A stretch of 64,000 nucleotides of DNA from Pseudoalteromonas sp. SMS1 (GTDB lineage: Bacteria; Pseudomonadota; Gammaproteobacteria; Enterobacterales; Alteromonadaceae), in NCBI RefSeq assembly GCF_021530565.1, contig NZ_JAKGBI010000023.1, positions 1-64,000 on the forward strand. Reading direction: 5' to 3'. This document shows positions 37,980 through 46,918 of this stretch, piece after piece; the stretch's first letter is position 1, and every line of letters starts with the position of its first letter. A model generated the notes under the pieces. That model did not search any database. It had not been told where the DNA came from and worked only from the letters and a program-made list of their open reading frames with translations. The position numbers and the translations under genes are program-made.

Positions 37980-40900
37980 TTACAGGCTACATACCTTTTG
38001 CCATGCACCACCGTCACTCGGAGTGCCATTGGTCCACCACTTAGCCTTGTAAACCGCACCATTGTGGATCAGCATATCGCCACCGACAGCATGGCTAGGG
38101 TCGCCAGCCCAGTTAGTGCGTGGCCAATTTGGATAAGTGTTGATGTTTTCAATTTTTACACCCTCACACTGCGTATCGCTTGGCGGGGTTTTGTCACCAT
38201 CACCAGGGGTTGGAACGTGTTTTTTAGCCACGGGTAGTTCAGGATATTCAGACGTAAACGCATACGCTTTGCCGTCTTTTTCAACGACAAAGTTGACTGG
38301 GCCTGTGATCGGCATGTAGTACATCACTTGCGCATTGATGGTTTCACCAGGCTTAAATGACTCAAGCTGACCGCCCCACTCATTCTTGAAGGTGATAGAG
38401 AAACGGTGAAATTCATTCTCGAAGCCACCAATATTATTGCCAGCACTGTTAGAAGCATCATGTGCCACTTTCATACCGAGCTTTTTACGTGCGTTCCAAT
38501 TTGACTTGAAGATGGCAGACGTTGACGTTGGTACATTGAACGTGATCGTGGCGCCAGTCAGATCAATCTCCGAATTATTGGTAAAGGCAAATGTTGGGCG
38601 GATTGGGTAGTTTTGGTCACCCACTGGAAAGTCTTTTACGTCGAACGCTACATCAACGGCTTCACTTGGTGTTGCAAATTCGCCATCACCAATATGAGAA
38701 TCATACTCGACACCACTTTGGTTGAAGGTGTTGTATGCCAGCGCTGTCATTGTTGAGCCCATAAAGTACTCGCCTTTATCTGCGTGATAGTCAAAATCAC
38801 CCGCAAGCTCCCAGAACATCACACCGCCAAGTCCCTTATCCACCACATAATTCAACTTGGTTTTCATAGACTCGGTATCTTCCATTGATAGAAAAACCTT
38901 TTTCTCGGCGTTATATAACCAAGGCGCGACAGCAACTTCATCGTAGTGTCGAACATAGTCACCGCGAAGTACGTCGTCTGCATCGGTTTCAGGGGTTAAA
39001 CCGTATACTTCTAAGTAGCTTGGGTTGATCCCATGCTCAAGATTTTTCGCATGCCAAAGTGGGTTGGAACCAGCAGCCACTTCTTGACCGTTTTCGATGT
39101 CATGCCATAGGTTATCAATACCAATTGCGCCGTTACCGCACTTGTTCTTCTCGCCAATACCTGTGCCTTTTGGACAATCGCTTTGGTTTGGCAAAGGTGC
39201 ACGACCCCATAAACCATTTTCACCACCACGTACATCTTTGAAACCACGCGTGTAATATGGAATACCAATGTTGATACGCCCTGCTGGTAGTGCGCCGCGG
39301 AAATAGTTCACCGCCCAGTCTGTATTCAAATAACCAATGCCACCGAACTCTTTAGTCCCGTAGACATTCCAAACTTTCAGTTCGGTATCTTTTCCGGTGT
39401 CGTAGAGTGGCGCATTGTGGCCAACGTGATCGTTCCACGCTCCGTGCAAGTCATACGACATAATATTCACAAAATCTAAGTACTGAGCAGTTTGGAAGGT
39501 TTCCATACCACGCAGCAAGTAGCCCGATGACGGAGACGCGATTGTCAGCATGTAGTGCTTATCATCTTCTTCACCCGCCTTATCAAGCGCCTCGCGCAGG
39601 TTTTTCATTAAGACTTGGTACGATTTGTTTAAACCTGCACGTCTTGCATTACTCACAGGGAAGTCTTCTGGGTGCCCAGAATCTTTCATTGAAGAAGGAT
39701 ATTCATAGTCAACATCCAAGCCATCAAATCCATAAGTTCTTAAAAATTCCACGGAGCTTTTAACAAACTGATCGATGCCAGCTTGATTAACCGTGCCATC
39801 CGCATTTGTGGTCATAGTATAAAAACCGCCACTGTTTACACGTTTACCATGCTCATCAAAGTAGCCACCGGTTTCAGCCCAGCCCCCCACAGAAATCATG
39901 GTTTTTACATGTGGATACTGTTTTTTGTATTTATTCAGTAAGTTGAAGTGACCTTTGTAAGGTAAATTGGGGTCCATCTCTGCACCAGCAACACCTGGCC
40001 ATGTCATATTTGTCGCTGCGTTACCCTCAGCTTTCGGATTTCCAATACTGATCTCATTTTGACTATTTACATGGGCAAATGCATAGTTGATGTGGGTAAT
40101 TTTGTCCCAAGGAATATCTTTAACTAAATAACTGGGTTGGTCATTTTTACCATGACGCCAGCTGGTAAAGTAACCGATTACGCGCCTTGGGTGATCAGCG
40201 CCCATTTTTTCACGACCTTCATTATCGTAAATGTCACAGTATGCCGGTGTCACATCTGGCGTTTGGTATAACCCCGCAGGCCGACAATCTTCATGGCTCG
40301 TTTGCGTGTCGTCTGTCGCCTTCACTGTAAATGTGCGTGTGATTGTTTCAGACTCTAAACCGTGTTCATCCTTTGCCACCAACGAGAATATTTGCTGACC
40401 TTTCGTTTTTGCAGTCCATACAAATTCGTATTCATTTTGTGAGGTAGAGACCAATTCAGTGCCATTCAAAGAGAGTGATTGCGTAAGCTGATCAGAGTCT
40501 TTGTCGTTGGCTATCAACGTAAATATAATTTGGCTACCAACTTCCAATTCACTCGGTAACTGTGCTGCTAAACGAGCAATCGGCGCGGTGTTATTATCTA
40601 CAGGAGGAAGGGCTTCCACACGCACTTTTCTGCTTACTGATTTTGCGGTAGCACCATCGTCGTCAAGTGCAACACCATGGAATTGATGGCTTCCTTGTTT
40701 CGCTTGCCAAGTGAATCGATAAGGCGCTTCGCTCAAAACTTTAACTAATTCATCGTTATGATAAATTGCAACATGTTTCACTTCACCATCACTGTCTTGT
40801 GCCGAAAAATCAATAATCACGGCTTCGTTTTCGATAACAGTAATATCTGCAATTGGTTTAAGTAGCTTAATTGACGGTGCTAAGTTAATCGGCTCTGCAC

Positions 40901-41150
40901 CCTGACACTCCCCAAGCTTACTCCATTCTTGCCATTGTCCAGAACGGGTTTGTGGCGAAGACCGGTTCCACCAATTAGCACGATATGCAACGTTATCTTG
41001 TTGCACCTTATTGCCGCCAACGTATATTTTTCCTGATTGCCACTGGGCAAGATTACGACAATCAACATTTGCCAGTGCGGTTGCACTGAATAACCCCATT
41101 GTAATAGCACTTAACGTGAGTGCCTTATTGGGTAAAACGGACACGCTCAT
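37980..41150 (-). CDS. chiD: GH18 chitinase with N- and C-terminal CBM5/12
   Basis: The 1056-residue secreted chitinase has a signal peptide (ATALA), an N-terminal CBM5/12 (LAQWQSGKIYVGG... ANWWNRSSP), two Ig-like domains, a large GH18 barrel with DGLDVDYE (general acid E483), a C-terminal beta domain of about 150 residues (from about VAFDVKDFPVGDQNYPIRPTF) and a final CBM5/12 with AKWWTNGTP. The Tyr in place of Trp before the catalytic Glu (DYE versus DWE) separates it from chiA and suggests a different mode of attack. It is the first gene of the four-gene cluster, preceded by AGGA 8 nt before the ATG and a long AT-rich leader. The symbol follows the Alteromonas O-7 order chiD-cbp1-chiA-aprIV from memory. 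Confidence 0.93.
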   Translation of the reverse strand: MSVSVLPNKALTLSAITMGLFSATALANVDCRNLAQWQSGKIYVGGNKVQQDNVAYRANWWNRSSPQTRSGQWQEWSKLGECQGAEPINLAPSIKLLKPIADITVIENEAVIIDFSAQDSDGEVKHVAIYHNDELVKVLSEAPYRFTWQAKQGSHQFHGVALDDDGATAKSVSRKVRVEALPPVDNNTAPIARLAAQLPSELEVGSQIIFTLIANDKDSDQLTQSLSLNGTELVSTSQNEYEFVWTAKTKGQQIFSLVAKDEHGLESETITRTFTVKATDDTQTSHEDCRPAGLYQTPDVTPAYCDIYDNEGREKMGADHPRRVIGYFTSWRHGKNDQPSYLVKDIPWDKITHINYAFAHVNSQNEISIGNPKAEGNAATNMTWPGVAGAEMDPNLPYKGHFNLLNKYKKQYPHVKTMISVGGWAETGGYFDEHGKRVNSGGFYTMTTNADGTVNQAGIDQFVKSSVEFLRTYGFDGLDVDYEYPSSMKDSGHPEDFPVSNARRAGLNKSYQVLMKNLREALDKAGEEDDKHYMLTIASPSSGYLLRGMETFQTAQYLDFVNIMSYDLHGAWNDHVGHNAPLYDTGKDTELKVWNVYGTKEFGGIGYLNTDWAVNYFRGALPAGRINIGIPYYTRGFKDVRGGENGLWGRAPLPNQSDCPKGTGIGEKNKCGNGAIGIDNLWHDIENGQEVAAGSNPLWHAKNLEHGINPSYLEVYGLTPETDADDVLRGDYVRHYDEVAVAPWLYNAEKKVFLSMEDTESMKTKLNYVVDKGLGGVMFWELAGDFDYHADKGEYFMGSTMTALAYNTFNQSGVEYDSHIGDGEFATPSEAVDVAFDVKDFPVGDQNYPIRPTFAFTNNSEIDLTGATITFNVPTSTSAIFKSNWNARKKLGMKVAHDASNSAGNNIGGFENEFHRFSITFKNEWGGQLESFKPGETINAQVMYYMPITGPVNFVVEKDGKAYAFTSEYPELPVAKKHVPTPGDGDKTPPSDTQCEGVKIENINTYPNWPRTNWAGDPSHAVGGDMLIHNGAVYKAKWWTNGTPSDGGAWQKVCSL

Positions 41151-41812
41151 TATTATTTTCCTAACTTGATTAATTTTATATTCACAAAATTACATTCGGT
41201 AACATATGTACCTAATGCAATACTGAGCGAAAGCGATTGTACCGATCCAATCAATCACCACAAGGGATGAGTTAAAAATAAAAAACACACACTAAATAAC
41301 CATGAAAATCACCAAAATTAGAAATACATAAAAATTATAAGCCCTTGATACCTATACCCATGTTGATTAAATCACAATAAAAGCACATTCAAAAAAATTA
41401 ACAAAATTAACCTCCCCTTTGTTTACCTTTATTTACAAAATAACAAGGTCATACCAGAAAAAACACCCTTTATAACTGGTTATTTTTTAGCTGCTAATAC
41501 TTTTTTAGTTTAAATAACTTGAGAATCACGTGAAAGCCACCCATAAAAATAAAAATAAAAACATGAACCAAATGTATTAAACAAAGAATAAACTAGTAAT
41601 TACAGGGTGTTATTTGTAAAGCCAGCGCCAAAAAAATTGCAAAAATAGAAATTAAAATTGTCAACACCGCTTTTCACCAGCCAGAGAAGCAAAAAGTATT
41701 AACATTTGTTTTTTACGATATTTTTTTAACAAAAATAAAACATTCTAAAGTTGACACCGGTTACTATCACGCTAAGGTTAGAAAATCGTTTCAAATATGA
41801 GATAAACACTAC
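41151..41812. other. AT-rich divergent regulatory region, chitin cluster / DM13 gene
   Basis: This 660-bp region lies between chiD and the DM13 gene and has no coding potential that I can support. It is strongly A+T-rich with many A- and T-tracts, which would favour DNA bending and nucleoid-protein binding. On the plus side a candidate promoter reads TTGACA at 41751 and TAAGGT at 41773 (16-bp spacer). I could not identify a chitin-response operator. Confidence 0.45.
41751..41778 (+). promoter_or_regulatory. Candidate promoter of the DM13 gene
   Basis: A perfect -35 TTGACA is followed after 16 bp by TAAGGT, a fair -10. The predicted start of transcription is about 25 bp before the ATG at 41813. 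Confidence 0.4.
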
Positions 41813-42280
41813 ATGCGTTTTTTATTTAATTTATTGTTTACTGTGTTGGTTTTTTGTTTTGGCTTTGCCGCGGGAGTCTACTCTTTACCGATAATGATGG
41901 CACCGCCAGCACCGACTCAAACCGCACTGTCGGATGTAGCCAACCAAGCCAAATTTACAGCACAGTTTAAAAAGGACCTTAAGGGCTCTGACTTTTTGCA
42001 CTTTGGCGAGGGCGACATCTTCCTCGGAGATCATAAAATTGGGTTTGAAGGAAGGCTTGCACCTGGCCCTGATTACCGTCTTTACTTGTCACCGACCTTT
42101 GTGGAAACCGAAGCTGAGTTTGAACAACACAAAAGTACAATGCAGTACGTCGCTGCTGTTTCAAGCTTCAATGGCTTTATTGTAGAAATGCCGAAAAGTG
42201 TGAATTTAAATGAGTTTACTACCGTGGTTATTTGGTGTGAATCGTTTGGAGAGTTTATAACAGCGGCGAATTATCGATAA
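41813..42280 (+). CDS. Membrane-anchored DM13-domain protein
   Basis: The 155-residue product has one N-terminal hydrophobic anchor (FLFNLLFTVLVFCFGFAAGVYSL) and a C-terminal DM13 domain facing the periplasm: GRLAPGPDYRLYLSPTF and TTVVIWCESFGEFITAANY are the two family signatures. The single conserved Cys in VIWCE is the residue proposed in the DM13 literature to take part in redox or electron transfer. The gene is divergent from the chitinase/LPMO cluster, and AA10 LPMOs need an electron donor, but a functional link is only inference. Confidence 0.8.
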   Translation: MRFLFNLLFTVLVFCFGFAAGVYSLPIMMAPPAPTQTALSDVANQAKFTAQFKKDLKGSDFLHFGEGDIFLGDHKIGFEGRLAPGPDYRLYLSPTFVETEAEFEQHKSTMQYVAAVSSFNGFIVEMPKSVNLNEFTTVVIWCESFGEFITAANYR

Positions 42281-42530
42281 ATGCCTCCTCGTATCAAAGC
42301 GATTCAAAAGATGAAACATACTAGTGAAAACCGCAGAAAAAAGACGCTAATTGTGGGCACTTATTTGTTCCAAATTTGACATGCACGCGACTGCACTTCT
42401 GCTATTAAGATGCGCATGTGGGCTGAGTTATTCTCCATAACAATGGGTGAGACAATCGTTAATCGCGTCTTACTTTGAGCTCAATACGCCAACGACTAAA
42501 AGTTTGGTATTGATTACTATCACTCGAAAC
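42281..42530. other. Intergenic stretch between convergent genes
   Basis: About 250 bp of non-coding DNA between the DM13 gene and the ahpF terminator. I saw no gene or repeat. Confidence 0.4.
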
Positions 42531-42555
42531 AAAAAAAGCCACGCTTTCGCGTGGC
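42531..42555 (-). terminator. Terminator downstream of ahpF
   Basis: GCCACGC and GCGTGGC form a 7-bp GC-rich stem with a TTTC loop, followed on the minus strand by seven T. It lies about 75 bp after the ahpF stop. Confidence 0.8.
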
Positions 42556-42628
42556 TGGAGACACATTGCATGGGTGTATTGCAATGATAAAAAGTCTAGT
42601 AGGGACATAGACCTACCAAAGGGAAAAA

Positions 42629-44200
42629 CTAAGCAGCTTTACTGCCTGAGTTATCAGAACGAATTAAATACTCAAATGCAGCTAAACTTGCAGATGCGCC
42701 ACTGCCCATAGCAATTACGATTTGTTTAAATGGCGTTGTGGTCACATCTCCAGCGGCGAAAACACCTTGCATACTAGTAGACCCTTTACTATCAATTTCT
42801 ATTTCACCAAATTGATTTAATGCCACTTCACTCTCTTTAAGCCACTCTGAATTTGGCACTAACCCGATTTGGACAAAAACGCCAGCAATAGACAATAATT
42901 GCTCGTCACCAGAGGTTCGTTCTAGGTACTTCAAGCCGGTCACTTTTTTCCCATCCCCGATAATTTCTGTCGTTTGTACATGGGTATGAATCACTATGTT
43001 AGGCATACTCTTTGCCTTATCGATTAATACTTGGTCTGCCTTGAGATCATTGGCAAACTCTAATACTGTGACATGCTCGACAATATTCGCTAGGTCAATT
43101 GCGGCTTCTATACCGGAGTTACCACCGCCTATAACAGCGACAGGTTTCCCTTTGAAAAGTGGGCCATCGCAATGAGGGCAGTATGCGACACCGCGACCTT
43201 TGTATTCAGCCTCACCTGGCACATTTACGTTTCGCCAACGCGCACCAGTGGAAATAACAACCGATTTAGCTTGCAGCTGGGCACCGTTTTCCAACTCAAT
43301 ATCTAGATATTCATTACGCACGATATTCGTGACTTTGTTGCTTGCCATGATATCTACATTGTATTCATTTACATGTTGCTCCAATTGTGCAACTAATTTA
43401 GGCCCCTGAGTCTCTTTGACAGAAATAAAGTTTTCAATGCTCATGGTATCCGCTACCTGCCCACCGAAACGCTCAGCAACAACGCCAGTAATTAGTCCTT
43501 TCCTTGCTGCGTACACTGCCGATGATGCACCCGCAGGCCCTCCGCCGATCACAAGCACATCAAATGGGGCTTTTTTATTGAGTTTCTCTACCGCCTTTTG
43601 CGTAGAGTTACTATCTAGCTTTTTCAATATATCAGATAGACTAATGGCACCTTGGCTAAATAACTTGCCGTTTAGATAAACACTGGGTACAGCCATAATG
43701 TCTCGCTCTTCCACTTCTTTTGGAAATAGAGCACCATCAATCATGGTTGATTTAACATGCGCGTTGTTTGCTGCCAACACATTGAGTGCTTGAACAACCT
43801 GCGGACAGGTTTGGCAACTCAATGACACGTAAACTTCAAATTCTAAAGGCCTATCAATTGATTGAATGATTTCAAGTTCATCACTACTGAGTTTACTCGG
43901 ATGGCCACCACTGTGCAGTAACGCAAGAATTAAACTGGTAAATTCGTGCCCCATAGGGACGCCAGCAAAACCAAGCTGGGTATTACTGTTTGAAGCACAC
44001 ACAACCAAAGAAGGACGTCTAGCGTTCATATCATAGTTTTCAACCACAGTGATATGCGAGCTCAACGAAGCAAGATCTTGAACCAATGAGTTTAACTCGT
44101 TGGATTTATTGCTATTATCCAATGCCACTTTAAGCTCAACAGGTGACGTTATTTGTTTAAAGTGCTCTTCTAATTGGCTTTTCATTTGCGCATCTAACAT
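42629..44200 (-). CDS. ahpF: Alkyl hydroperoxide reductase subunit F
   Basis: The 523-residue flavoprotein passes electrons from NADH to AhpC. The N-terminal tandem thioredoxin-fold domain carries a redox CQTC (LSCQTCPQVVQ), the FAD domain starts with DVLVIGGGPAGASSAVYAARKG, the catalytic disulfide is CPHC in VAYCPHCDGPLF, and the NAD motif is VIGGGNSGIEAA. Length matches E. coli AhpF. It lies 108 bp downstream of ahpC on the same strand, with a hairpin between, and ends at a strong terminator. Peroxide induction is expected. Confidence 0.97.
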   Translation of the reverse strand: MLDAQMKSQLEEHFKQITSPVELKVALDNSNKSNELNSLVQDLASLSSHITVVENYDMNARRPSLVVCASNSNTQLGFAGVPMGHEFTSLILALLHSGGHPSKLSSDELEIIQSIDRPLEFEVYVSLSCQTCPQVVQALNVLAANNAHVKSTMIDGALFPKEVEERDIMAVPSVYLNGKLFSQGAISLSDILKKLDSNSTQKAVEKLNKKAPFDVLVIGGGPAGASSAVYAARKGLITGVVAERFGGQVADTMSIENFISVKETQGPKLVAQLEQHVNEYNVDIMASNKVTNIVRNEYLDIELENGAQLQAKSVVISTGARWRNVNVPGEAEYKGRGVAYCPHCDGPLFKGKPVAVIGGGNSGIEAAIDLANIVEHVTVLEFANDLKADQVLIDKAKSMPNIVIHTHVQTTEIIGDGKKVTGLKYLERTSGDEQLLSIAGVFVQIGLVPNSEWLKESEVALNQFGEIEIDSKGSTSMQGVFAAGDVTTTPFKQIVIAMGSGASASLAAFEYLIRSDNSGSKAA

Positions 44201-44269
44201 ATTTTTAATTCCTCATTGAAACGCAATGCATATAGCTTGCTTGTTAAACAATATGCAATCAAATGGTTA

Positions 44270-44291
44270 CCTACCGGATTCATCCGGTAGG
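44270..44291 (-). other. Hairpin in the ahpC-ahpF gap
   Basis: CCTACCGGA and TCCGGTAGG form a perfect 9-bp stem with a 4-nt loop, just after the ahpC stop. No U-tract follows on the minus strand. It may stabilise ahpC mRNA or partly terminate, giving more AhpC than AhpF. Confidence 0.5.
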
Positions 44292-44308
44292 TTGTTGGTA
44301 GACCGTGT

Positions 44309-44878
44309 TTAGATTTTACCAACTAGATCTAGTGAAGGTGCTAATGTCTCTTCACCTGGCTGCCAAGAAGCTGGGCAAACTTCACCATCATGTGTTGCGA
44401 TGTACTGTGCAGCCTGTACTTTGCGAACAAGCTCTTTTGCACTGCGACCAATTCCTAAATCGTGCGTTTCAACCACTTTAATTTCACCTTCAGGGTTGAT
44501 TACAAATGTGCCACGCAATGCCAAGCCTTCTTCTTCAATCATCACACCAAAATTACGAGTAATTCTGCCCGTTGGGTCCCCAATCATTGGGAATTCAATT
44601 TTCTTAATGGTGTCAGAAGCATCGTGCCAAGCTTTGTGTGTGAAATGTGTATCAGTCGATACTGAGAAAACTTCAACACCCATTTCTTGTAACTGGCTAT
44701 AGTAGTCAGCTAAGTCACCAAGCTCTGTCGGACAAACGAAGGTAAAATCTGCTGGGTAAAAGAAAACAATGCTCCACTTGCCTAATAGGTTTTGTTCAGA
44801 AACATCAACAAAATCGCCTTTGTGGTATGCAGTCGCGTTGAAAGGTAGCAGTTTTGTATTAATCAATGAAGTGCTCAT
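44309..44878 (-). CDS. ahpC: Alkyl hydroperoxide reductase subunit C (typical 2-Cys peroxiredoxin)
   Basis: The 189-residue peroxiredoxin reduces H2O2 and organic hydroperoxides. The peroxidatic cysteine is C49 in FYPADFTFVCPTEL, the resolving cysteine is in GEVCPASW near the C-terminus, and GGxG-type and YF-type ends associated with overoxidation sensitivity are not obvious. I use the ATG at 44878 (MSTSLINTK) with AGAGGA upstream; a frame start at 44917 adds 13 unlikely residues. It is first in the ahpCF operon. Confidence 0.97.
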   Translation of the reverse strand: MSTSLINTKLLPFNATAYHKGDFVDVSEQNLLGKWSIVFFYPADFTFVCPTELGDLADYYSQLQEMGVEVFSVSTDTHFTHKAWHDASDTIKKIEFPMIGDPTGRITRNFGVMIEEEGLALRGTFVINPEGEIKVVETHDLGIGRSAKELVRKVQAAQYIATHDGEVCPASWQPGEETLAPSLDLVGKI

Positions 44879-44981
44879 AACTATCCTCTTTAAGAAGTAT
44901 ATATTTTTTGTTTGCAACCTACGTTGCGTTGCTTGGTTACAAAGATATAAGCTTGAGCGAATTAAATAAAATTGATTAAAA

Positions 44982-44996
44982 CTATCATTGCTATCG
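44982..44996 (-). promoter_or_regulatory. Possible OxyR half-sites upstream of ahpC
   Basis: Two CTAT/ATAG tetrads 9 bp apart lie about 105 bp upstream of the ahpC start. OxyR contacts ATAG-type tetrads spaced about one helical turn apart, so the spacing is near but not ideal. Assignment rests mainly on ahpC being a classical OxyR target. Confidence 0.3.
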
Positions 44997-45146
44997 AATA
45001 ATTTGATTGAATAAACTGAACAGTGTATTAAACCTTAGGTATAATCGACACGTAGGTATAGGAAGTTGTAAAAACTCCAGTATATAGCACAACAGTTTGT
45101 TATTTCACTGCCGACTAACACCAATAAATGACTAAAAAGAGTACTT

Positions 45147-45569
45147 ATGCATCCATATTTTAACCATATCCAATTGGGCTACTTAGGTTTCGTACCGTTT
45201 TTACTTTGTATTGCCGCAACCCTTATGCTGGGTAGCTCGATAGCCTTAATCGAGGTATTTAGCTATTACAGTATGGGTATTTTAGCCTTTATGGCTGGTA
45301 CATTATGGAGAGCTGGAGAACAACCAAAATCCCATGCCATGCTGGCTGTTGCCACCGTCATCCCATTTCCACTGTTATCGCTTTTGACGCCATCACTCAT
45401 GCTTTGTTATTTGGCGGTTTGCTTTTGGGTGGTACTGTGGACTGAAAAAGCAATGCCAAAATGGCAAGAAACACACAAAGATTATAAGCAAATGCGCTTT
45501 ATTTTAACGTCCGTTGTATTTGTCTCTCACCTATTTATGCTTTCGCAAGCAATTGAATTAACTAGATAG
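45147..45569 (+). CDS. DUF3429 membrane protein
   Basis: The 140-residue protein has four to five hydrophobic segments and the DUF3429 pattern LGYLGFVPFLLC... YSMGILAFMAGTLWRAG... YKQMRFILTSVVFVSHL. Function of the family is unknown. It is divergent from ahpC and appears to be a single gene. Confidence 0.75.
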   Translation: MHPYFNHIQLGYLGFVPFLLCIAATLMLGSSIALIEVFSYYSMGILAFMAGTLWRAGEQPKSHAMLAVATVIPFPLLSLLTPSLMLCYLAVCFWVVLWTEKAMPKWQETHKDYKQMRFILTSVVFVSHLFMLSQAIELTR

Positions 45570-45867
45570 AATAAACTTTACTGCGTTATGAAGCCGCGGG
45601 CCCCTAACTATTCGTTTAATCAAATGTAAAAAAGCTACACGTTGTCGATTTGATAGATTACCATTACGAAACAATAGCGAACCGGTGACTCTGCTCATTG
45701 AGTCACCCCATAGCCTTGAAATAACCTTGTACACATACACAAGGTGCTTAGAAAACTAAAGAGCAACGATTTCAAGCGACTGAATAATTTTGGTAAATTT
45801 GTTTGCAGGTGAGCAAAGCAAAACGATAGATGCTATACATTAAAGAGTAGCGTGGGGAGTACAATTT
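45570..45867. other. Intergenic stretch, about 300 bp
   Basis: No gene or RNA recognised. The right end provides the promoter and a GGGGAG-type ribosome site for the next diguanylate cyclase gene. Confidence 0.4.
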
Positions 45868-46710
45868 ATGTATCAAAAGCTGCTTTACGGGGCAATTTGG
45901 ATTTTTGTGTTGGGATTTTATCTTTGGATGAGAGAGCAACCAGGTGATTTGCTGGATTCTCTGGAAGAGCTGTTTTGGTTTAGTATTGCTTCAACCATGA
46001 TAGTGTACTCGGCCCCACACCTTAAGAACACCTTTTTAATTTGCGCTTGGGTAATTTATTGTTTTGGCTTGCTACTTGATCTTTTAGATGACTTTATTGC
46101 GGTGGATATCTTCCCAGTCATTGCTTTTGATACTTCTTTAAAACAAATCGGCTTCTTGCTCATATGTTATGCACTTTACACTATGATTGTGCGTAAAAGG
46201 GAAACCATCACTCGGCTTAACGATGAAATTCAGCAGCGAAAAAAACTGGAACAAAAGTTAAAGTTTGATGCAACGCATGACGAGTTAACCCAGATTGGCA
46301 ACCGTAGGGCCTGTTTTACACAATTTACCAAACTGTGCGAGCAACACCCTACGCTTTTCTATTTTGACTTAGATGACTTTAAAAATGCCAATGATAAATA
46401 TGGTCACAACTGCGGCGATGCGATTTTAAAAAAAATTGCAACAGCATTAAGCGACGTATTTGGTGCTGATAATTGCTTTAGAATCGGGGGGGACGAGTTT
46501 GTTGCTTTTGGATCACAAACACAGAATGATGACGAGAAGCTCAGACACAAGCTTCTTGAAGAAGTGTTCGAATATGGTGTGGGTATGAGTATTGGTCACA
46601 CGGACACAGATACCGACACAGCGCCTGACAAATTACTGCATTTGGCGGATGCCGCTATGTATAATAATAAAAGCTTTAAATCTGTACGATCGAGACCGAG
46701 ACAAGGCTAA
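45868..46710 (+). CDS. Membrane diguanylate cyclase (GGDEF), no inhibitory site
   Basis: The 280-residue protein has an N-terminal region of about four membrane segments (residues 5-110), a short basic coiled-coil linker (RKRETITRLNDEIQQRKKLEQKL) and a GGDEF domain with GGDEF at 207-211. The usual RxxD product-inhibition site five residues before it reads FGAD, so the arginine is missing and feedback inhibition should be weak. The domain is short at its C-terminus but keeps DAAMYNNK. A GGGGAG ribosome site precedes the ATG. Confidence 0.88.
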   Translation: MYQKLLYGAIWIFVLGFYLWMREQPGDLLDSLEELFWFSIASTMIVYSAPHLKNTFLICAWVIYCFGLLLDLLDDFIAVDIFPVIAFDTSLKQIGFLLICYALYTMIVRKRETITRLNDEIQQRKKLEQKLKFDATHDELTQIGNRRACFTQFTKLCEQHPTLFYFDLDDFKNANDKYGHNCGDAILKKIATALSDVFGADNCFRIGGDEFVAFGSQTQNDDEKLRHKLLEEVFEYGVGMSIGHTDTDTDTAPDKLLHLADAAMYNNKSFKSVRSRPRQG

Positions 46711-46918
46711 AGTACAAAGCCTCTTTTCTTAACGCTTACTTCTTGATATGTCTTATTTTCGAGAAAAATAGTCAATCATTTACGCTTATAAAATACTTCA
46801 TAAAAAATTTGTGTCACAATAGCGAACAATGCAATGTCTACATTGTTTACTCATTACAACGAATCGTGTTATCACACACTTATACATAATAAGCGCACAT
46901 TTAAAGGGGATTAAATCA

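Noticed and set aside
30783..41150. Repeated AKWWTR-type sequences as a DNA repeat or mobile element
   Set aside because: They are protein-level repeats of the CBM5/12 domain and diverge in DNA sequence; no terminal repeats or transposase are present.
41751..41768. ACCGGT core near the DM13 promoter as a LacI-type operator
   Set aside because: Only the central 6 bp are palindromic; outer bases do not match a dyad.
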